From contig CABMPD010000008.1 of the NCBI GenBank assembly GCA_902388455.1, forward strand, positions 46,236-110,235: a DNA stretch of 64,000 bases. Reading direction: 5' to 3'. Source of the stretch: an uncultured Alistipes sp. Lineage in GTDB: Bacteria; Bacteroidota; Bacteroidia; Bacteroidales; UBA932. Below, piece after piece: positions 53,175 through 62,578 of this stretch. The translations under genes were made by a program, and so were the position numbers. Within the stretch, counting starts at the first letter, position 1. Every line of letters starts with the position of its first letter. A model generated the notes under the pieces. The model was not told the origin of the DNA, did no database searches, and saw nothing but the letters and a program-made list of their open reading frames with translations.

Positions 53175-53639
53175 TTATTTTAAACCGTTTACAATATCCT
53201 CCAATGGTGTCTTCTTCATATTCAGAGTCTTTCTGAAACCTCCGTCCGAACGGACGACTACCTTACCGTCAACTACAAAGTCCTCCATATTCCAGCTTTT
53301 GAAATCCAGACCGGCTGTTATTATCGATATGGGATCCAGCACAGAGGCCTTTATGGGAATATCAACTGTATCCTTGCTGCGGGGTGCGGCAGCCGGAGCC
53401 CCGTCCAGTGAGAATTTTACAAAATCCTTTCCTTCCCGCAACAGCACGGCGTCCAGAGTCTCAAGAGTAATGGTATGTCCGGTAGGATTATCAATCAAAG
53501 CTTTCAGAACGATGGTCGCTGAGGAAGTACCGTTAAAACGAAAACTCCCGACTGTCACATTATCCACACTTATCTGACGGTATTCCGCACAACCGGTCAG
53601 TAAAAGCAGGGTGGAAAGTAAAAGCACAATTCTTCTCAT
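53175..53639 (-). CDS. Lipoprotein with LEA-type (water-stress) domain
   Basis: A 154-residue lipoprotein: residues 1-17 are hydrophobic with lipobox LLTGC. The mature part (VSDNV-like start, FNGTSSATIVLKALIDNPTG, VLLREGKDFVKF, DIPIKASVLDPISI) fits the late-embryogenesis-abundant beta-sandwich. The function is unknown. I use ATG 53639 (MRRIVLLLS), which gives a proper signal; an earlier in-frame start at 53699 would run into miaB. It diverges from miaB. Confidence 0.75.
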   Translation of the reverse strand: MRRIVLLLSTLLLLTGCAEYRQISVDNVTVGSFRFNGTSSATIVLKALIDNPTGHTITLETLDAVLLREGKDFVKFSLDGAPAAAPRSKDTVDIPIKASVLDPISIITAGLDFKSWNMEDFVVDGKVVVRSDGGFRKTLNMKKTPLEDIVNGLK

Positions 53640-53661
53640 AATTCTCAACGGTTTGTTCCGG

Positions 53662-53669
53662 CAAAGATA
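53662..53669 (-). promoter_or_regulatory. -7 element for the lipoprotein-SPOR pair
   Basis: TATCTTTG on the minus strand, 23 nt before the lipoprotein ATG. It stands back to back with the miaB element at 53678-53685. Confidence 0.55.
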
Positions 53670-53677
53670 TAAAAAGT

Positions 53678-53685
53678 TATCTTTG
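53678..53685 (+). promoter_or_regulatory. -7 element for miaB
   Basis: TATCTTTG, 7 nt before the miaB ATG, with TTTG at 53652-53655 (22-nt spacer). The leader would be almost absent. Confidence 0.55.
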
Positions 53686-53692
53686 CGGTGCA

Positions 53693-55033
53693 ATGGCAAA
53701 TGACAAAAGAATATTCATAGAGACATACGGCTGTCAGATGAATGTCTACGACAGCGAGATAGTCCTCTCCATCCTGGAGAAGGAAGGCTACACGCCCTGC
53801 AGGGGACTTGAGGAAGCGGATCTTATAATGGTCAACACCTGTTCCATCAGGGACAATGCCGAACAGCGCGTCTGGGGCCGCCTCGACCGGTTCCTTCAGG
53901 AGAAGAAGCACCGCAGGGTCACGGTAGGAGTGCTGGGCTGCATGGCGGAAAGGCTCAAGCAGGAGCTCCTCTCCCATCCGGCGGTGGACATGGTGGCGGG
54001 TCCCGATACTTACCGGGACCTCCCTAGGATGCTCCGCTGCCTGGCAGAAGAGGGAGAGAAACAGGTCAATACCCTCCTCTCGTTGAAGGAGACATACGCT
54101 GACATCGACCCCGTCCGCACGGATGCCGGCGGTGTCACCACCTTCATCTCCATCATGAGGGGATGCAACAACATGTGCACCTACTGCATTGTCCCCTACG
54201 TCCGCGGAGGCGAGCGCAGCCGCGACCCCCAGTCCATCGTAAGGGAGGCGGAGCGCCTGTATGCCGCCGGCTACCGGGAGGTAAGCCTGCTGGGCCAGAA
54301 TGTCGATTCCTACCTCTGGAAGAATCCGGACAATCCGACCGAGACCGTCAATTTCGCCCAGCTCATCGAGCTGGTGGCCCTTGTCGCTCCTGACCTGAGG
54401 GTAAGGTTCTCGACATCACATCCCAAGGACATGAGCAACGGAGTCCTGTACTCCATGGCGATGTATCCCAATATCTGCACGCACATTCACCTGCCTGTCC
54501 AGTCCGGAAGTGACAGGATGCTGGAGAAGATGAACCGCAAGTACACCGTGGCAGGGTATTTGGAGAGAATAGAGAAGATCCGGGAAATAGTCCCCGAGGC
54601 GGCAGTCACCACCGACATTATCGCGGGTTTCTGCTCCGAGACGGAGGAGGACCACCGGGCCACCCTGGAGCTGATGCAGAAGGTACGCTTCGACAGCGCG
54701 TTCATGTTCCAGTACTCCCAGAGACCCGGAACCAAGGCCGCCAGGCATTTCCCCGACGACGTTCCTCCCGAGGTCAAGACCCGCAGGCTCAACGAGATCA
54801 TCGAGCTGCAGAGCGCCATATCCCTGGAGCGCAACCGCGAGTGCGTGGGACAGACTTACGAGGTGCTGATCGAGGGTACGTCGAAAAGGGACAGCGGCTC
54901 GCTCTTCGGAAGGACGTCCTCCAACAAGGTATGCGTCTTCCCGGCCCTGGGACACCGCCCCGGAGAATATGTCAGCGTAAGGGTCGAGAGCTGCACTTCG
55001 GCCACCCTGCTTGGAAATATAGTAGAACAATAA
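53693..55033 (+). CDS. miaB: tRNA-2-methylthio-N6-dimethylallyladenosine synthase
   Basis: A 446-residue radical SAM methylthiotransferase finishing the ms2i6A37 modification begun by MiaA. The N-terminal domain supplies three cluster cysteines (TYGCQMN, VNTCSIR, VLGCMAE). The radical SAM motif is GCNNMCTYCIVPYVRGGERSRD (split over ~151-172; CxxxCxxC), and a TRAM domain ends the protein (~375-440). All expected residues are present. OsmC follows after 24 nt. Confidence 0.96.
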   Translation: MANDKRIFIETYGCQMNVYDSEIVLSILEKEGYTPCRGLEEADLIMVNTCSIRDNAEQRVWGRLDRFLQEKKHRRVTVGVLGCMAERLKQELLSHPAVDMVAGPDTYRDLPRMLRCLAEEGEKQVNTLLSLKETYADIDPVRTDAGGVTTFISIMRGCNNMCTYCIVPYVRGGERSRDPQSIVREAERLYAAGYREVSLLGQNVDSYLWKNPDNPTETVNFAQLIELVALVAPDLRVRFSTSHPKDMSNGVLYSMAMYPNICTHIHLPVQSGSDRMLEKMNRKYTVAGYLERIEKIREIVPEAAVTTDIIAGFCSETEEDHRATLELMQKVRFDSAFMFQYSQRPGTKAARHFPDDVPPEVKTRRLNEIIELQSAISLERNRECVGQTYEVLIEGTSKRDSGSLFGRTSSNKVCVFPALGHRPGEYVSVRVESCTSATLLGNIVEQ

Positions 55034-55057
55034 ACAATATTTAAAAACAGACAAGTT

Positions 55058-55471
55058 ATGACAAAGATGAGAACCACTTATCTCGGCAACCTGCGTACCG
55101 AGATTCTTCACGAGCAGTCCGGCAACAAGATTATCACCGACGCTCCCCTGGACAACCACGGCAAGGGCGAGTACTTCTCCCCCACCGACATGTTCGCCTC
55201 TTCCCTCGCCTCATGCATGCTGACCATCATGGGCATTTCGGCTCAGTCCTACGGCTTCAACATCGACGGAACTACAGTCGAGATCGAGAAGGAGATGGCT
55301 GCCAATCCCCGCCGCGTGGCACGTATCGTCGTGGACATCACCTTCCCCAAAGGACAGAAATACGATGACAAGGCCAAGAGGCTCATCGAGTCGGCAGCCC
55401 GCACCTGCCCCGTATCCAACAGCCTGCATCCCGATATCGTAAAGGATATCCGTTTCCACTACGACGAGTAG
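55058..55471 (+). CDS. OsmC family protein
   Basis: A 137-residue OsmC/Ohr-fold protein, usually a thiol peroxidase against organic hydroperoxides. The phrases PTDMFASSLASCMLTIMG (with Cys ~52) and ARTCPVSNSLHPDI (Cys ~125) provide the two redox cysteines, and a helix between them is typical. OsmC rather than OhrA is suggested by the overall pattern. It follows miaB with 24 nt and converges with the membrane protein gene. Confidence 0.9.
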   Translation: MTKMRTTYLGNLRTEILHEQSGNKIITDAPLDNHGKGEYFSPTDMFASSLASCMLTIMGISAQSYGFNIDGTTVEIEKEMAANPRRVARIVVDITFPKGQKYDDKAKRLIESAARTCPVSNSLHPDIVKDIRFHYDE

Positions 55472-55477
55472 GATTGT

Positions 55478-56350
55478 CTACTGCTGCTTTTTCTTGCGGA
55501 GGGCGCTGTAGATGAGGCAGGCGGCCAGGATGATGAAGGCCGCGAGGATGATGAGCATCTCGGTGACGTGCTCCAGAGGGGCCACCCATATCTCGTTGAA
55601 CAGGTCTATGCGGCCCATGATCTCCACCGGAGTCCAGAAAACAATTACCGTGGCTATGGCCATACGGATGTTGGCGCCCCAGGAGGAGATCCTGAGCTGC
55701 TTGATGAACATGAAGACGGCTCCTATCAGACAGCCTGCGCCTATGAGCTGGGTTACTGGATGATGGTCACCCAGGAAACGGGGATCGTAGCAGAACATCA
55801 GCAGCAGATAGCAGGCCCACATCATCATGTTCAGCTCCATGAATGTGGTGATGGAGGTGTGACGGGTCAGCGGACGGGTGACAATCTCGTCCTTGCGCTT
55901 GCCGAAGATGCGCTTCTGTATCCAGGTGATGAAGTAGCAGCCTGTCTTTACGCTGAATATGTACACGGTCATAATCAGCATCCAGAAGCCGAAGGTGGCC
56001 GGCATGATCAGGTACTCGGGCTTGGTGACCACCTCGCCGTTCACTATCTCGGGCTGTACTCCGTAACGGGCGGCATAGTACTGGAGCAGGAACTCCACCC
56101 AGCCGGTCCAGAAGAGCAGGCCGCCGACCAGTCCGAGGATGGTCTGCCTGGTGTCGCCCTTGACGAAGACTCCGGCAATCACGATACCCAGTCCCACGGC
56201 TCCCATAGCGAAAGCGCAGCCGTGCAGGGCCGACTCCGGAAGAAAATGTTCCATGAGAATCATCAGCGCATGTCCCAGGGGCATGGCGCAGAGAACTACC
56301 AAAAATGCCACCAGGGTCCTGCACCAGTATCTTTTCACTACATGCTCCAT
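55478..56350 (-). CDS. Polytopic membrane protein, unknown function
   Basis: I do not recognise a named family. The 290-residue protein has about seven hydrophobic helices (for instance ~12-35, ~43-62, ~70-92, ~115-140, ~180-200, ~210-228, ~265-285) and a basic end (RKKKQQ). A His-containing loop [14 protein letters not shown] sits between helices. No catalytic motif is evident. Its start lies inside the end of cysS (13-bp overlap), so it is translationally linked to that gene. Confidence 0.75.
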   Translation of the reverse strand: MEHVVKRYWCRTLVAFLVVLCAMPLGHALMILMEHFLPESALHGCAFAMGAVGLGIVIAGVFVKGDTRQTILGLVGGLLFWTGWVEFLLQYYAARYGVQPEIVNGEVVTKPEYLIMPATFGFWMLIMTVYIFSVKTGCYFITWIQKRIFGKRKDEIVTRPLTRHTSITTFMELNMMMWACYLLLMFCYDPRFLGDHHPVTQLIGAGCLIGAVFMFIKQLRISSWGANIRMAIATVIVFWTPVEIMGRIDLFNEIWVAPLEHVTEMLIILAAFIILAACLIYSALRKKKQQ

Positions 56351-57783
56351 TCGGTACCCTCCTTGGTGTCCTTGATGGTGACGCCGAGTTCCTTCAGCCT
56401 GTCCCGGATACTGTCGCTGGTGGCGAAATCCTTGCGGGCCTTGGCCTCGCGGCGGACTTCCAGAATCATGTCCATCAGCCCCTCCACAGTCTTCTCCTCA
56501 GAAGAGGCGGAGACCTCGTCTATAAGGCCGAGCACATCCGGAACCAGCTTGCAGAATATATCGGAAAGCGCATCATAATCAGCATCGGAGAGCTTGAGGG
56601 AGCCGTCCTTTGCCTGATTGACCAGCCTTACAGCATCAAAAACATGAGCAAGTGCTATTGGAGTATTGAGATCATCACACAGTGCGTCTATCACTCCCTC
56701 ATGCAGTCTGCCGATTTCCGGATTCAGGTCTCCCGGGACATGTTTCAGCTCCTTTATATCCTTGACGGCCTGAAGCACCCTTTTAAGTCCCTTCTCGGCC
56801 GCCGATAAGGCCTCGTTGCTGAAGTCCAGAGTTCCGCGGTAATGGGCCTGAAGGATGAAGAAGCGGATGGTCATAGGAGAATAAACCTTGTACAGATCCG
56901 CTAGGGTGGTAAAGTTCCCGAGGGATTTGCCCATCTTCTGACCATTGACAGTCAATAGGTTGTTGTGCATCCAGTACTTTACTCCGCCCTTTCCCCTGGA
57001 AGCGGTGTTCTGCGCCAGCTCGCACTCATGGTGCGGAAACTGCAGGTCCATGCCGCCGCCGTGTATATCGAACACCTCGCCCAGATACTTCTCGCTCATG
57101 GCAGAACACTCCAGATGCCAGCCGGGGAATCCCTCGCTCCAGGGAGAAGGCCACTTCATTATGTGCTGAGGAGAGGCCTTCTTCCAAAGGGCGAAGTCAT
57201 AGGGGGAGCGCTTGTCTCCTGTACCGTCCAAAGAGCGGGTATTGGCCTGCATATCTTCTATATCGCGGCCGGAGAGCACACCATAATGATATTTTCTGTT
57301 GTATGCCGGCACATCGAAATACACCGAGCCGTTGCTCTCATATGCGAAACCGGCATCGAGAATCCTCTTCACAAGCTCTATCTGCTCTATTATATGTCCG
57401 GAAGCCCGTGGTTCAATGCTGGGAGGCAGGGTATTGAGCCGGCGCATGGCATCATGATAGGCGATGGTATAAGTCTGGACTACTTCCATTGGCTCCAGAG
57501 ACTCGAGTCGGGCTTTCTTTGCTATCTTGTCATCACCTTCATCGGCATCATGCTCAAGATGACCCACATCCGTTATATTCCTGACATATCTTACTTTATA
57601 GCCAAGATACCTGAAGAACCGCACCAGTACGTCGTAAGTCACGGCCGGTCTCGCATGGCCCAGATGCGGCTCCCCGTATACAGTAGGACCGCAGACATAG
57701 AGGCCCACCATGCCCGGATGTACCGGAACAAATTCTTCCTTTCTCCTTGATAATGTGTTGTAGATGTAAACTGTCCTTGTCAT
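56338..57783 (-). CDS. cysS: Cysteinyl-tRNA synthetase
   Basis: A 481-residue class I synthetase. The N-terminal zinc/HIGH block is [20 protein letters not shown] (28-47), further zinc ligands lie in [13 protein letters not shown] and HHECE, and the KMSKS-type loop is [10 protein letters not shown] (~268-277). The C-terminal DALR and anticodon regions are complete. A TATATTTG -7 element lies 23-30 nt upstream. It overlaps the membrane protein gene downstream. Confidence 0.96.
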   Translation of the reverse strand: MTRTVYIYNTLSRRKEEFVPVHPGMVGLYVCGPTVYGEPHLGHARPAVTYDVLVRFFRYLGYKVRYVRNITDVGHLEHDADEGDDKIAKKARLESLEPMEVVQTYTIAYHDAMRRLNTLPPSIEPRASGHIIEQIELVKRILDAGFAYESNGSVYFDVPAYNRKYHYGVLSGRDIEDMQANTRSLDGTGDKRSPYDFALWKKASPQHIMKWPSPWSEGFPGWHLECSAMSEKYLGEVFDIHGGGMDLQFPHHECELAQNTASRGKGGVKYWMHNNLLTVNGQKMGKSLGNFTTLADLYKVYSPMTIRFFILQAHYRGTLDFSNEALSAAEKGLKRVLQAVKDIKELKHVPGDLNPEIGRLHEGVIDALCDDLNTPIALAHVFDAVRLVNQAKDGSLKLSDADYDALSDIFCKLVPDVLGLIDEVSASSEEKTVEGLMDMILEVRREAKARKDFATSDSIRDRLKELGVTIKDTKEGTEWSM

Positions 57784-57805
57784 GATACCTTATGTTTTAT
57801 GAAGG

Positions 57806-57813
57806 CAAATATA
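57806..57813 (-). promoter_or_regulatory. -7 element for cysS
   Basis: TATATTTG on the minus strand, about 23 nt before the cysS ATG, in the gap after the ssb stop. Confidence 0.55.
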
Positions 57814-57819
57814 ATGCTT

Positions 57820-58158
57820 TTATGCCATCTGTGTCTCCTCAATGTTGACTCTGGACGCAAGCACCTCGTAAAAAGCCTTCTCCTCTCCGCTTGCCGTCGT
57901 ATAGCGGCTCTGCCTCAGACGTCCGATCACATATACGCACACTCCTTTCCTTATTCGTGTAAAGTCAGGCATACCCTTTCCTCCCCAGGCTGTGACCGAA
58001 AGCCATGTGGTTTCTTCCTTAAGATTGCCGGAACGGTCCTTGTAAGTCTCGTTGGTCGCAATGTTGAACCTGGCGACTGTGTTGTCTCCCACTTTCATGA
58101 TTCTGGCATCCTGCCCTGCATTTCCACGCAGTTCGATTCTGTTAAATGATCTGTCCAT
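57820..58158 (-). CDS. ssb: Single-stranded DNA-binding protein, short form
   Basis: A 112-residue OB-fold protein. NRIELRGNAGQDARI (~5-19), ARFNIATNE, TTWLSVTAWGGKG (~49-61) and GVCVYVIGRLRQSRY match the SSB fold. It lacks the acidic C-terminal tail used by replication SSBs to recruit partners, so it may be an accessory SSB. The ATG at 58158 (MDRSFNRIEL) gives the family-like N-terminus; an in-frame start 39 nt upstream is less likely. Confidence 0.85.
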   Translation of the reverse strand: MDRSFNRIELRGNAGQDARIMKVGDNTVARFNIATNETYKDRSGNLKEETTWLSVTAWGGKGMPDFTRIRKGVCVYVIGRLRQSRYTTASGEEKAFYEVLASRVNIEETQMA

Positions 58159-58309
58159 AATTTTAGATTTAATAGTTGAAAATGTTTCCAACCGCAAAGC
58201 AAAACAGAATCTGAGAATTTATCTTCACTTTAAACGATTATAATCGGCTATAAACAGCTAGATATGAAAGTTTTTACGTTTTTGGTCATAGATTTCAGAT
58301 TTCATGACT

Positions 58310-58317
58310 TAATTTTG
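58310..58317 (+). promoter_or_regulatory. -7 element for the zinc-ribbon gene
   Basis: TAATTTTG fits TAnnTTTG, 27 nt before the ATG at 58345. Confidence 0.45.
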
Positions 58318-58344
58318 TATCCAAAACACTAAGACACGAGAAGT

Positions 58345-58719
58345 ATGGAAGAGGAGAAAAGGTACTGCCCGAACTGCCACGGGCTCTTTACTGGAAGGTC
58401 CGACAAGAAATTCTGCTCAGACTCCTGCCGGACAATGTACAACAACCGCATTTACAAGGAACGCCGGAGCGCACTGGACCGGATCGACAGGATTCTGAAA
58501 AAGAATCACGCGATTATCGAAAGGCTTTATGCCAGAGGTGAACGGGAAATTGCATTCACCGAACTTTTCGGTATGGGATTCAACTTCGACTACATAACAT
58601 CTCTGAGGGAGAATCCCGATACCGGCAGTTCGTACATCATCGGCTGCTATGACTACTCGTATGTCATAGACAGGGAAGGCAAAGTCACAATCGGCAGAAA
58701 AAGTGCTATTCCACTGTAA
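58345..58719 (+). CDS. Small zinc-ribbon protein of unknown function
   Basis: A 124-residue protein with an N-terminal four-cysteine zinc site (CPNC, then CSDSC, residues ~8-28) like DUF2116-type ribbons. A basic helix (YNNRIYKERRSALDRIDRILKKN) follows, and then a small alpha/beta domain (IAFTELFGMGFNFDYIT, SSYIIGCYDYSYVIDREGKVTI). DNA or RNA binding is plausible but not shown. Its last 14 bp overlap the convergent glmS 3' end. Confidence 0.75.
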   Translation: MEEEKRYCPNCHGLFTGRSDKKFCSDSCRTMYNNRIYKERRSALDRIDRILKKNHAIIERLYARGEREIAFTELFGMGFNFDYITSLRENPDTGSSYIIGCYDYSYVIDREGKVTIGRKSAIPL

Positions 58720-60550
58720 CTGATTTCGCAAGATTTCTCGGCTGATCCACATCCCTACCCTTGGCTATGGCGATATGATAAGCCAGAAGCTGAAGAGGGA
58801 TGGTGGACAGCAGAGGGACAAAGCACTCCTCTGTATCGGGAATCTCAAAACTCCAGTCAGAGATATTACGGACATCATTATCACCCTCAGTCACAATGGA
58901 TATAATGCGGCCCTTACGTGCTTTTATCTCCTGAACATTGCTGACTATCTTGTCATATTTTCCTTTTCTGGTGGCTATTACGACCACCGGTAGTTCATCG
59001 TCTATCAATGCAATAGGGCCGTGCTTCATCTCCGCCGCCGGGTATCCCTCGGCATGGATGTAGGATATTTCCTTCAATTTCAATGCACCTTCAAGAGCCA
59101 CAGGGAAATTATAACCACGGCCCAGATAGATGAAATTATGGGCATACGTAAATACACTGGCTATCTTGGAGATAAGTTCGTCATGTCTGAGTATTTTCTC
59201 TATCTTCTCCGGAATACGCTGCAACTCCTCCACCAGTTCGCGCCTGCGGGCGTCCGTGATGGTGCCCTTCTCTTTTGCCAGAGACAGAGCCAGAAGGGCC
59301 AGAGTAGAAACCTGCGCAGTAAATGCCTTGGTAGAGGCCACTCCTATCTCCGGACCGGCATGAGTGTAGCAACCTGAATTAGTTTCACGCGGAATGGAAG
59401 AACCGACAACATTGCATATTCCGAAAAGGAATGCACCGTGAGCCTTCGCCAGCTTAATTGCGGCAAGAGTATCCGCCGTTTCTCCGGACTGAGATATTGC
59501 TATCACGATGTCGTCACTGAATATTACCGGCTTACGATACCTGAACTCAGATGAATACTCCACTTCCACAGGTATCCTTGCCAGCTCTTCAATCATGTAC
59601 TTGCCTATCTGAGCGGCATGCCATGACGTTCCGCAGGCACAGATAATAATCCTCCTCGCCTGGAGAAATCTGTCACGGTTGTCTATAATGCCTGACAGTT
59701 TTACCTCTCCCAATTCAGGATGCAGGCGACCTTTCATGGATGTCCTCAGCGTATTGGGCTGCTCATATATCTCCTTAAGCATGAAATGAGGGAAACCACC
59801 CTTTTCTATTTCACTCAGATTGAGCTCAAGTTTTTTGACAATCGGCGTAACCTCGACTTGCCGCAGGTCTGTAATCCGAATGCCCCCCCCTCTTTCCATG
59901 ATGGCTATCTGCTCATCATCCAGATAAATAACTCTGTCTGTGTATTCAACAATAGGCGTAGCGTCAGATCCGATGAGAAATTCATCTTTCCCGATACCCA
60001 CTACCAGAGGGCTGCCCTTACGGGCCGCTATCATAATTTCCGGATTATCCCTGTCTATCACAACGATAGCATAGGCCCCAACCACATTGCGAAGGGCAAG
60101 TGGAACTGCCTCCACCAAAGAGATACCATGCGAATCCATCATATACTGGACCAGCTGTATTACCACTTCCGTATCTGTATCACTTTGAAAATGATAGCCT
60201 TTATTCACCAGTTCCTTCTTCAGAGCCTTGTAATTCTCAATTATACCGTTATGAATCAAGGCCAGATTTTTATGTTCTGAATAATGCGGATGCGCATTAG
60301 CATCATTCGGTTCTCCGTGAGTGGCCCAACGTGTATGAGCAATTCCTATCGTTCCAGTAGTATCTTTATCCTTTATAACCTTTTCAAGATCGCTTACTTT
60401 ACCTTTAGATTTGTATACTGAAAGGTTACCTTCTGCGTTAATGAGAGCGATTCCGGCACTATCGTACCCTCTGTACTCCAGTCTGTGAAGTCCCTTAATC
60501 AAGATGGGGGCCGCCTGCTGCGTACCCATATAACCTACTATTCCACACAT
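58706..60550 (-). CDS. glmS: Glutamine--fructose-6-phosphate aminotransferase (isomerizing)
   Basis: Makes glucosamine 6-phosphate for peptidoglycan and LPS. The 614-residue protein has the glutaminase domain with nucleophile Cys2 (MCGIVGYMG) and HTRWATHGEPNDANAHPH, and two SIS domains (~280-420: ACGTSWHAAQIGKYMIEEL, ISQSGETADTLAAI; ~450-600). The C-terminal end DQPRNLAKSVTVE is the expected active-site tail. Only ~22 nt separate its ATG from the -7 element, so no glmS ribozyme is present. Confidence 0.97.
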   Translation of the reverse strand: MCGIVGYMGTQQAAPILIKGLHRLEYRGYDSAGIALINAEGNLSVYKSKGKVSDLEKVIKDKDTTGTIGIAHTRWATHGEPNDANAHPHYSEHKNLALIHNGIIENYKALKKELVNKGYHFQSDTDTEVVIQLVQYMMDSHGISLVEAVPLALRNVVGAYAIVVIDRDNPEIMIAARKGSPLVVGIGKDEFLIGSDATPIVEYTDRVIYLDDEQIAIMERGGGIRITDLRQVEVTPIVKKLELNLSEIEKGGFPHFMLKEIYEQPNTLRTSMKGRLHPELGEVKLSGIIDNRDRFLQARRIIICACGTSWHAAQIGKYMIEELARIPVEVEYSSEFRYRKPVIFSDDIVIAISQSGETADTLAAIKLAKAHGAFLFGICNVVGSSIPRETNSGCYTHAGPEIGVASTKAFTAQVSTLALLALSLAKEKGTITDARRRELVEELQRIPEKIEKILRHDELISKIASVFTYAHNFIYLGRGYNFPVALEGALKLKEISYIHAEGYPAAEMKHGPIALIDDELPVVVIATRKGKYDKIVSNVQEIKARKGRIISIVTEGDNDVRNISDWSFEIPDTEECFVPLLSTIPLQLLAYHIAIAKGRDVDQPRNLAKSVTVE

Positions 60551-60572
60551 AGTTTTCTTTTTTTTAAAAAAA

Positions 60573-60580
60573 CAAAAATA
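60573..60580 (-). promoter_or_regulatory. -7 element for glmS
   Basis: TATTTTTG on the minus strand fits TAnnTTTG, 22-30 nt before the glmS ATG. Confidence 0.45.
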
Positions 60581-60601
60581 ACAAATTCAGATTATTTTTT
60601 A

Positions 60602-60609
60602 TAAATTTG
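60602..60609 (+). promoter_or_regulatory. -7 element for the PHP-like gene
   Basis: TAAATTTG fits TAnnTTTG. It contains the TTG of a possible earlier start, which supports ATG 60652 as the true one. Confidence 0.5.
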
Positions 60610-60651
60610 TGCCACTCAATGCTTACTTTTTTTAATGTGACATACCTCAAA

Positions 60652-61869
60652 ATGATAAAATTCTTAAAAATTTCGGGAAAGTTCCTCGCATTTGTAATAC
60701 TTTTTGCTGTGTTCGTCCTATCGATTTTCAGCATTTCTCCCATATACCGTTTTGAAGGTCCGTCACCCTTCCATGGTGACAAAATATACAACCCGTACGC
60801 AGACCTGGATACTTCCATAGGCTGGAAACGAGCCTGCCTGCACACCCATACCAAAGTAGACAAAGGCATAAACGAGTGCCCCTACTATCCCGATGTCGTT
60901 TATTCCGATTACATGAGCTACGGCTACGATATTCTCGGCTTTTCCAATCATCAGGCACTGACCCCGCACCCAGTAGACTCTTCCCTCTACATTGCAATAT
61001 ACGAGCACGGCTACAATCTCTTCAAGTTTCACTTGAATGCATTCGGAGTAAGACAAGTCGAGAAATTCGATCACATTCTGCCTATCCTACTGTCCCAAAA
61101 ACAGTTCATGATAGACCGGCTGGCCGCTGACGGAGATTTTGTCCAGTTCAATCATCCCAACCGCACCTTAACTGTCAACCGCCGTGTAATGGAGCATCTC
61201 TCCGGATACAGGTTGATAGAGGGAGACTCCGGATTCGGAGAAAGAGACCATGGCAAAGGAACCATATTGAAGCATTGGGACGAAGCTCTGTCAGCCGGAC
61301 GCTATGCCCACAACAACATCAATGATGACAATCACAATTCCAAGGCCCACGCAGCAATAGCCCGCCGGTGCTCCTGGATCAACACACCCACTCCGTACTG
61401 GAAGGATATCCGCGAGCAACTGCTCAAAGGAAATTTCTACACCACCCGCGTTCCCGATTTCGGAGCCGGGGACACTGTTGTTAAACATGCTGAAAACCTA
61501 CGGCTTCCAAAGATTGAGGACATAGGAATGAAAGGTGATACCGTGTATATGCGCCTAAATACCCCGGCACAGGCTATCAGGGTCATTTCCCAGAACGGGA
61601 CAATAGTAGACTCCACATTCAACTCCGCATACATACAGTATCCCATGGCACCGGAAGATCCTTACGTAAGGATGACGGCATGGTATGAAGATGGAACTAC
61701 AGTCTATACCAATGCGTTCGCCAGATACTCCGAAGGAGATTCACCATACCGCGACTTCGCACATCCAGTAAGATGGGGCATGACAGTTCTATGGAACCTG
61801 ATACTGCTGACCGTAGCTGCCGGATGCGTCTACTGCTGCGTACTGATGTTCAGAAAAAAGCGCAGATAG
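60652..61869 (+). CDS. Membrane-anchored PHP-like metal-dependent phosphoesterase family protein
   Basis: A 405-residue protein with an N-terminal membrane helix (~10-30) and a C-terminal one (~375-397), so the middle part lies on one side of the membrane, probably outside. The middle has PHP-fold hallmarks: ACLHTHTKVDKG (HxH, ~62), YDILGFSNHQAL (~100), FVQFNHPNR (~165) and a late INDDNHN with a His. The fold hosts phosphoesterases that use three metals, but the substrate is unknown. It diverges from glmS and is convergent with the Smr gene 4 nt away. Confidence 0.72.
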   Translation: MIKFLKISGKFLAFVILFAVFVLSIFSISPIYRFEGPSPFHGDKIYNPYADLDTSIGWKRACLHTHTKVDKGINECPYYPDVVYSDYMSYGYDILGFSNHQALTPHPVDSSLYIAIYEHGYNLFKFHLNAFGVRQVEKFDHILPILLSQKQFMIDRLAADGDFVQFNHPNRTLTVNRRVMEHLSGYRLIEGDSGFGERDHGKGTILKHWDEALSAGRYAHNNINDDNHNSKAHAAIARRCSWINTPTPYWKDIREQLLKGNFYTTRVPDFGAGDTVVKHAENLRLPKIEDIGMKGDTVYMRLNTPAQAIRVISQNGTIVDSTFNSAYIQYPMAPEDPYVRMTAWYEDGTTVYTNAFARYSEGDSPYRDFAHPVRWGMTVLWNLILLTVAAGCVYCCVLMFRKKRR

Positions 61870-61872
61870 CGG

Positions 61873-62430
61873 CTATCTGATGACAACTTCCAAAGCTCCG
61901 CTGCCGTAACGCAACATGGAAGCGTCGCGCACCACCACGCCAGGATACTCCCGCAGACGATGGAGCAGTTCCGAACGGAGAATACCCCGGCCGTTACCGT
62001 GAATCAGAACTACGGTGCGCACACCTTTCCTAAATGCCTCGGCCATGCTCTTCTCGAAGACATCCAGTTGAACATAGAAAGCGTCCTCGTCAGGAATATT
62101 GCGTGCCGCCGGATATTTCAAGCGTATTTTGTCCAGATGCAGGTCCACAACCATCACTTCCGCCTGACGGGAGGACCCCTTTCGAGTAGAGGCGGAATGC
62201 CGCACAGCGGTTGAATGCTGTTTAAAACGCGACACCTGGGTATTGCCGTCGTAGAGATGCCTTTCATCCTCGCCTTCATCCGCCTCTACCCTGACTACCT
62301 CCCTCTCAGACACCCTCATTCGCATACCCTCCACCTCGATTTCCAAGAAGCCGCGCCCAAGAACAGCCGTCACCTTACCGTCCCCTTCGAAGTCCATGAA
62401 TCTGACAATGTCTCCGATATTGTACTGCAT
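61873..62430 (-). CDS. Short Smr-domain protein (DUF2027-like N-terminus)
   Basis: A 185-residue protein. Residues 1-50 (YNIGDIVRFMDFEGDGKVTAVLG) resemble the N-terminus of Bacteroidota DUF2027 proteins. The C-terminal ~85 residues are an Smr domain with VVDLHLDKI (~92) and VLIHGNGRGILRSELLHRL (~139-157), the latter holding the HGxG motif linked to nuclease activity. DUF2027 proteins are usually over 300 residues, so this is a compact version with the middle domain missing. It may cut nucleic acid or act in mismatch-type repair. Confidence 0.78.
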   Translation of the reverse strand: MQYNIGDIVRFMDFEGDGKVTAVLGRGFLEIEVEGMRMRVSEREVVRVEADEGEDERHLYDGNTQVSRFKQHSTAVRHSASTRKGSSRQAEVMVVDLHLDKIRLKYPAARNIPDEDAFYVQLDVFEKSMAEAFRKGVRTVVLIHGNGRGILRSELLHRLREYPGVVVRDASMLRYGSGALEVVIR

Positions 62431-62578
62431 ATATCTCTATACTTTTACCACCGACAAATATAACAAACTTTCCAGCGGATATTTTCAAATTTGCAAGACA
62501 ATAGTAAAGCCGGATAGCGTTCTCATTACTAAATTTATCATGGGGCAACGTCGCCCTAAGATTAATTTTCAATACTAT

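Noticed and set aside
60551..60600. glmS ribozyme or riboswitch upstream of glmS
   Set aside because: The leader is only about 22 nt and none of the ribozyme core is present.
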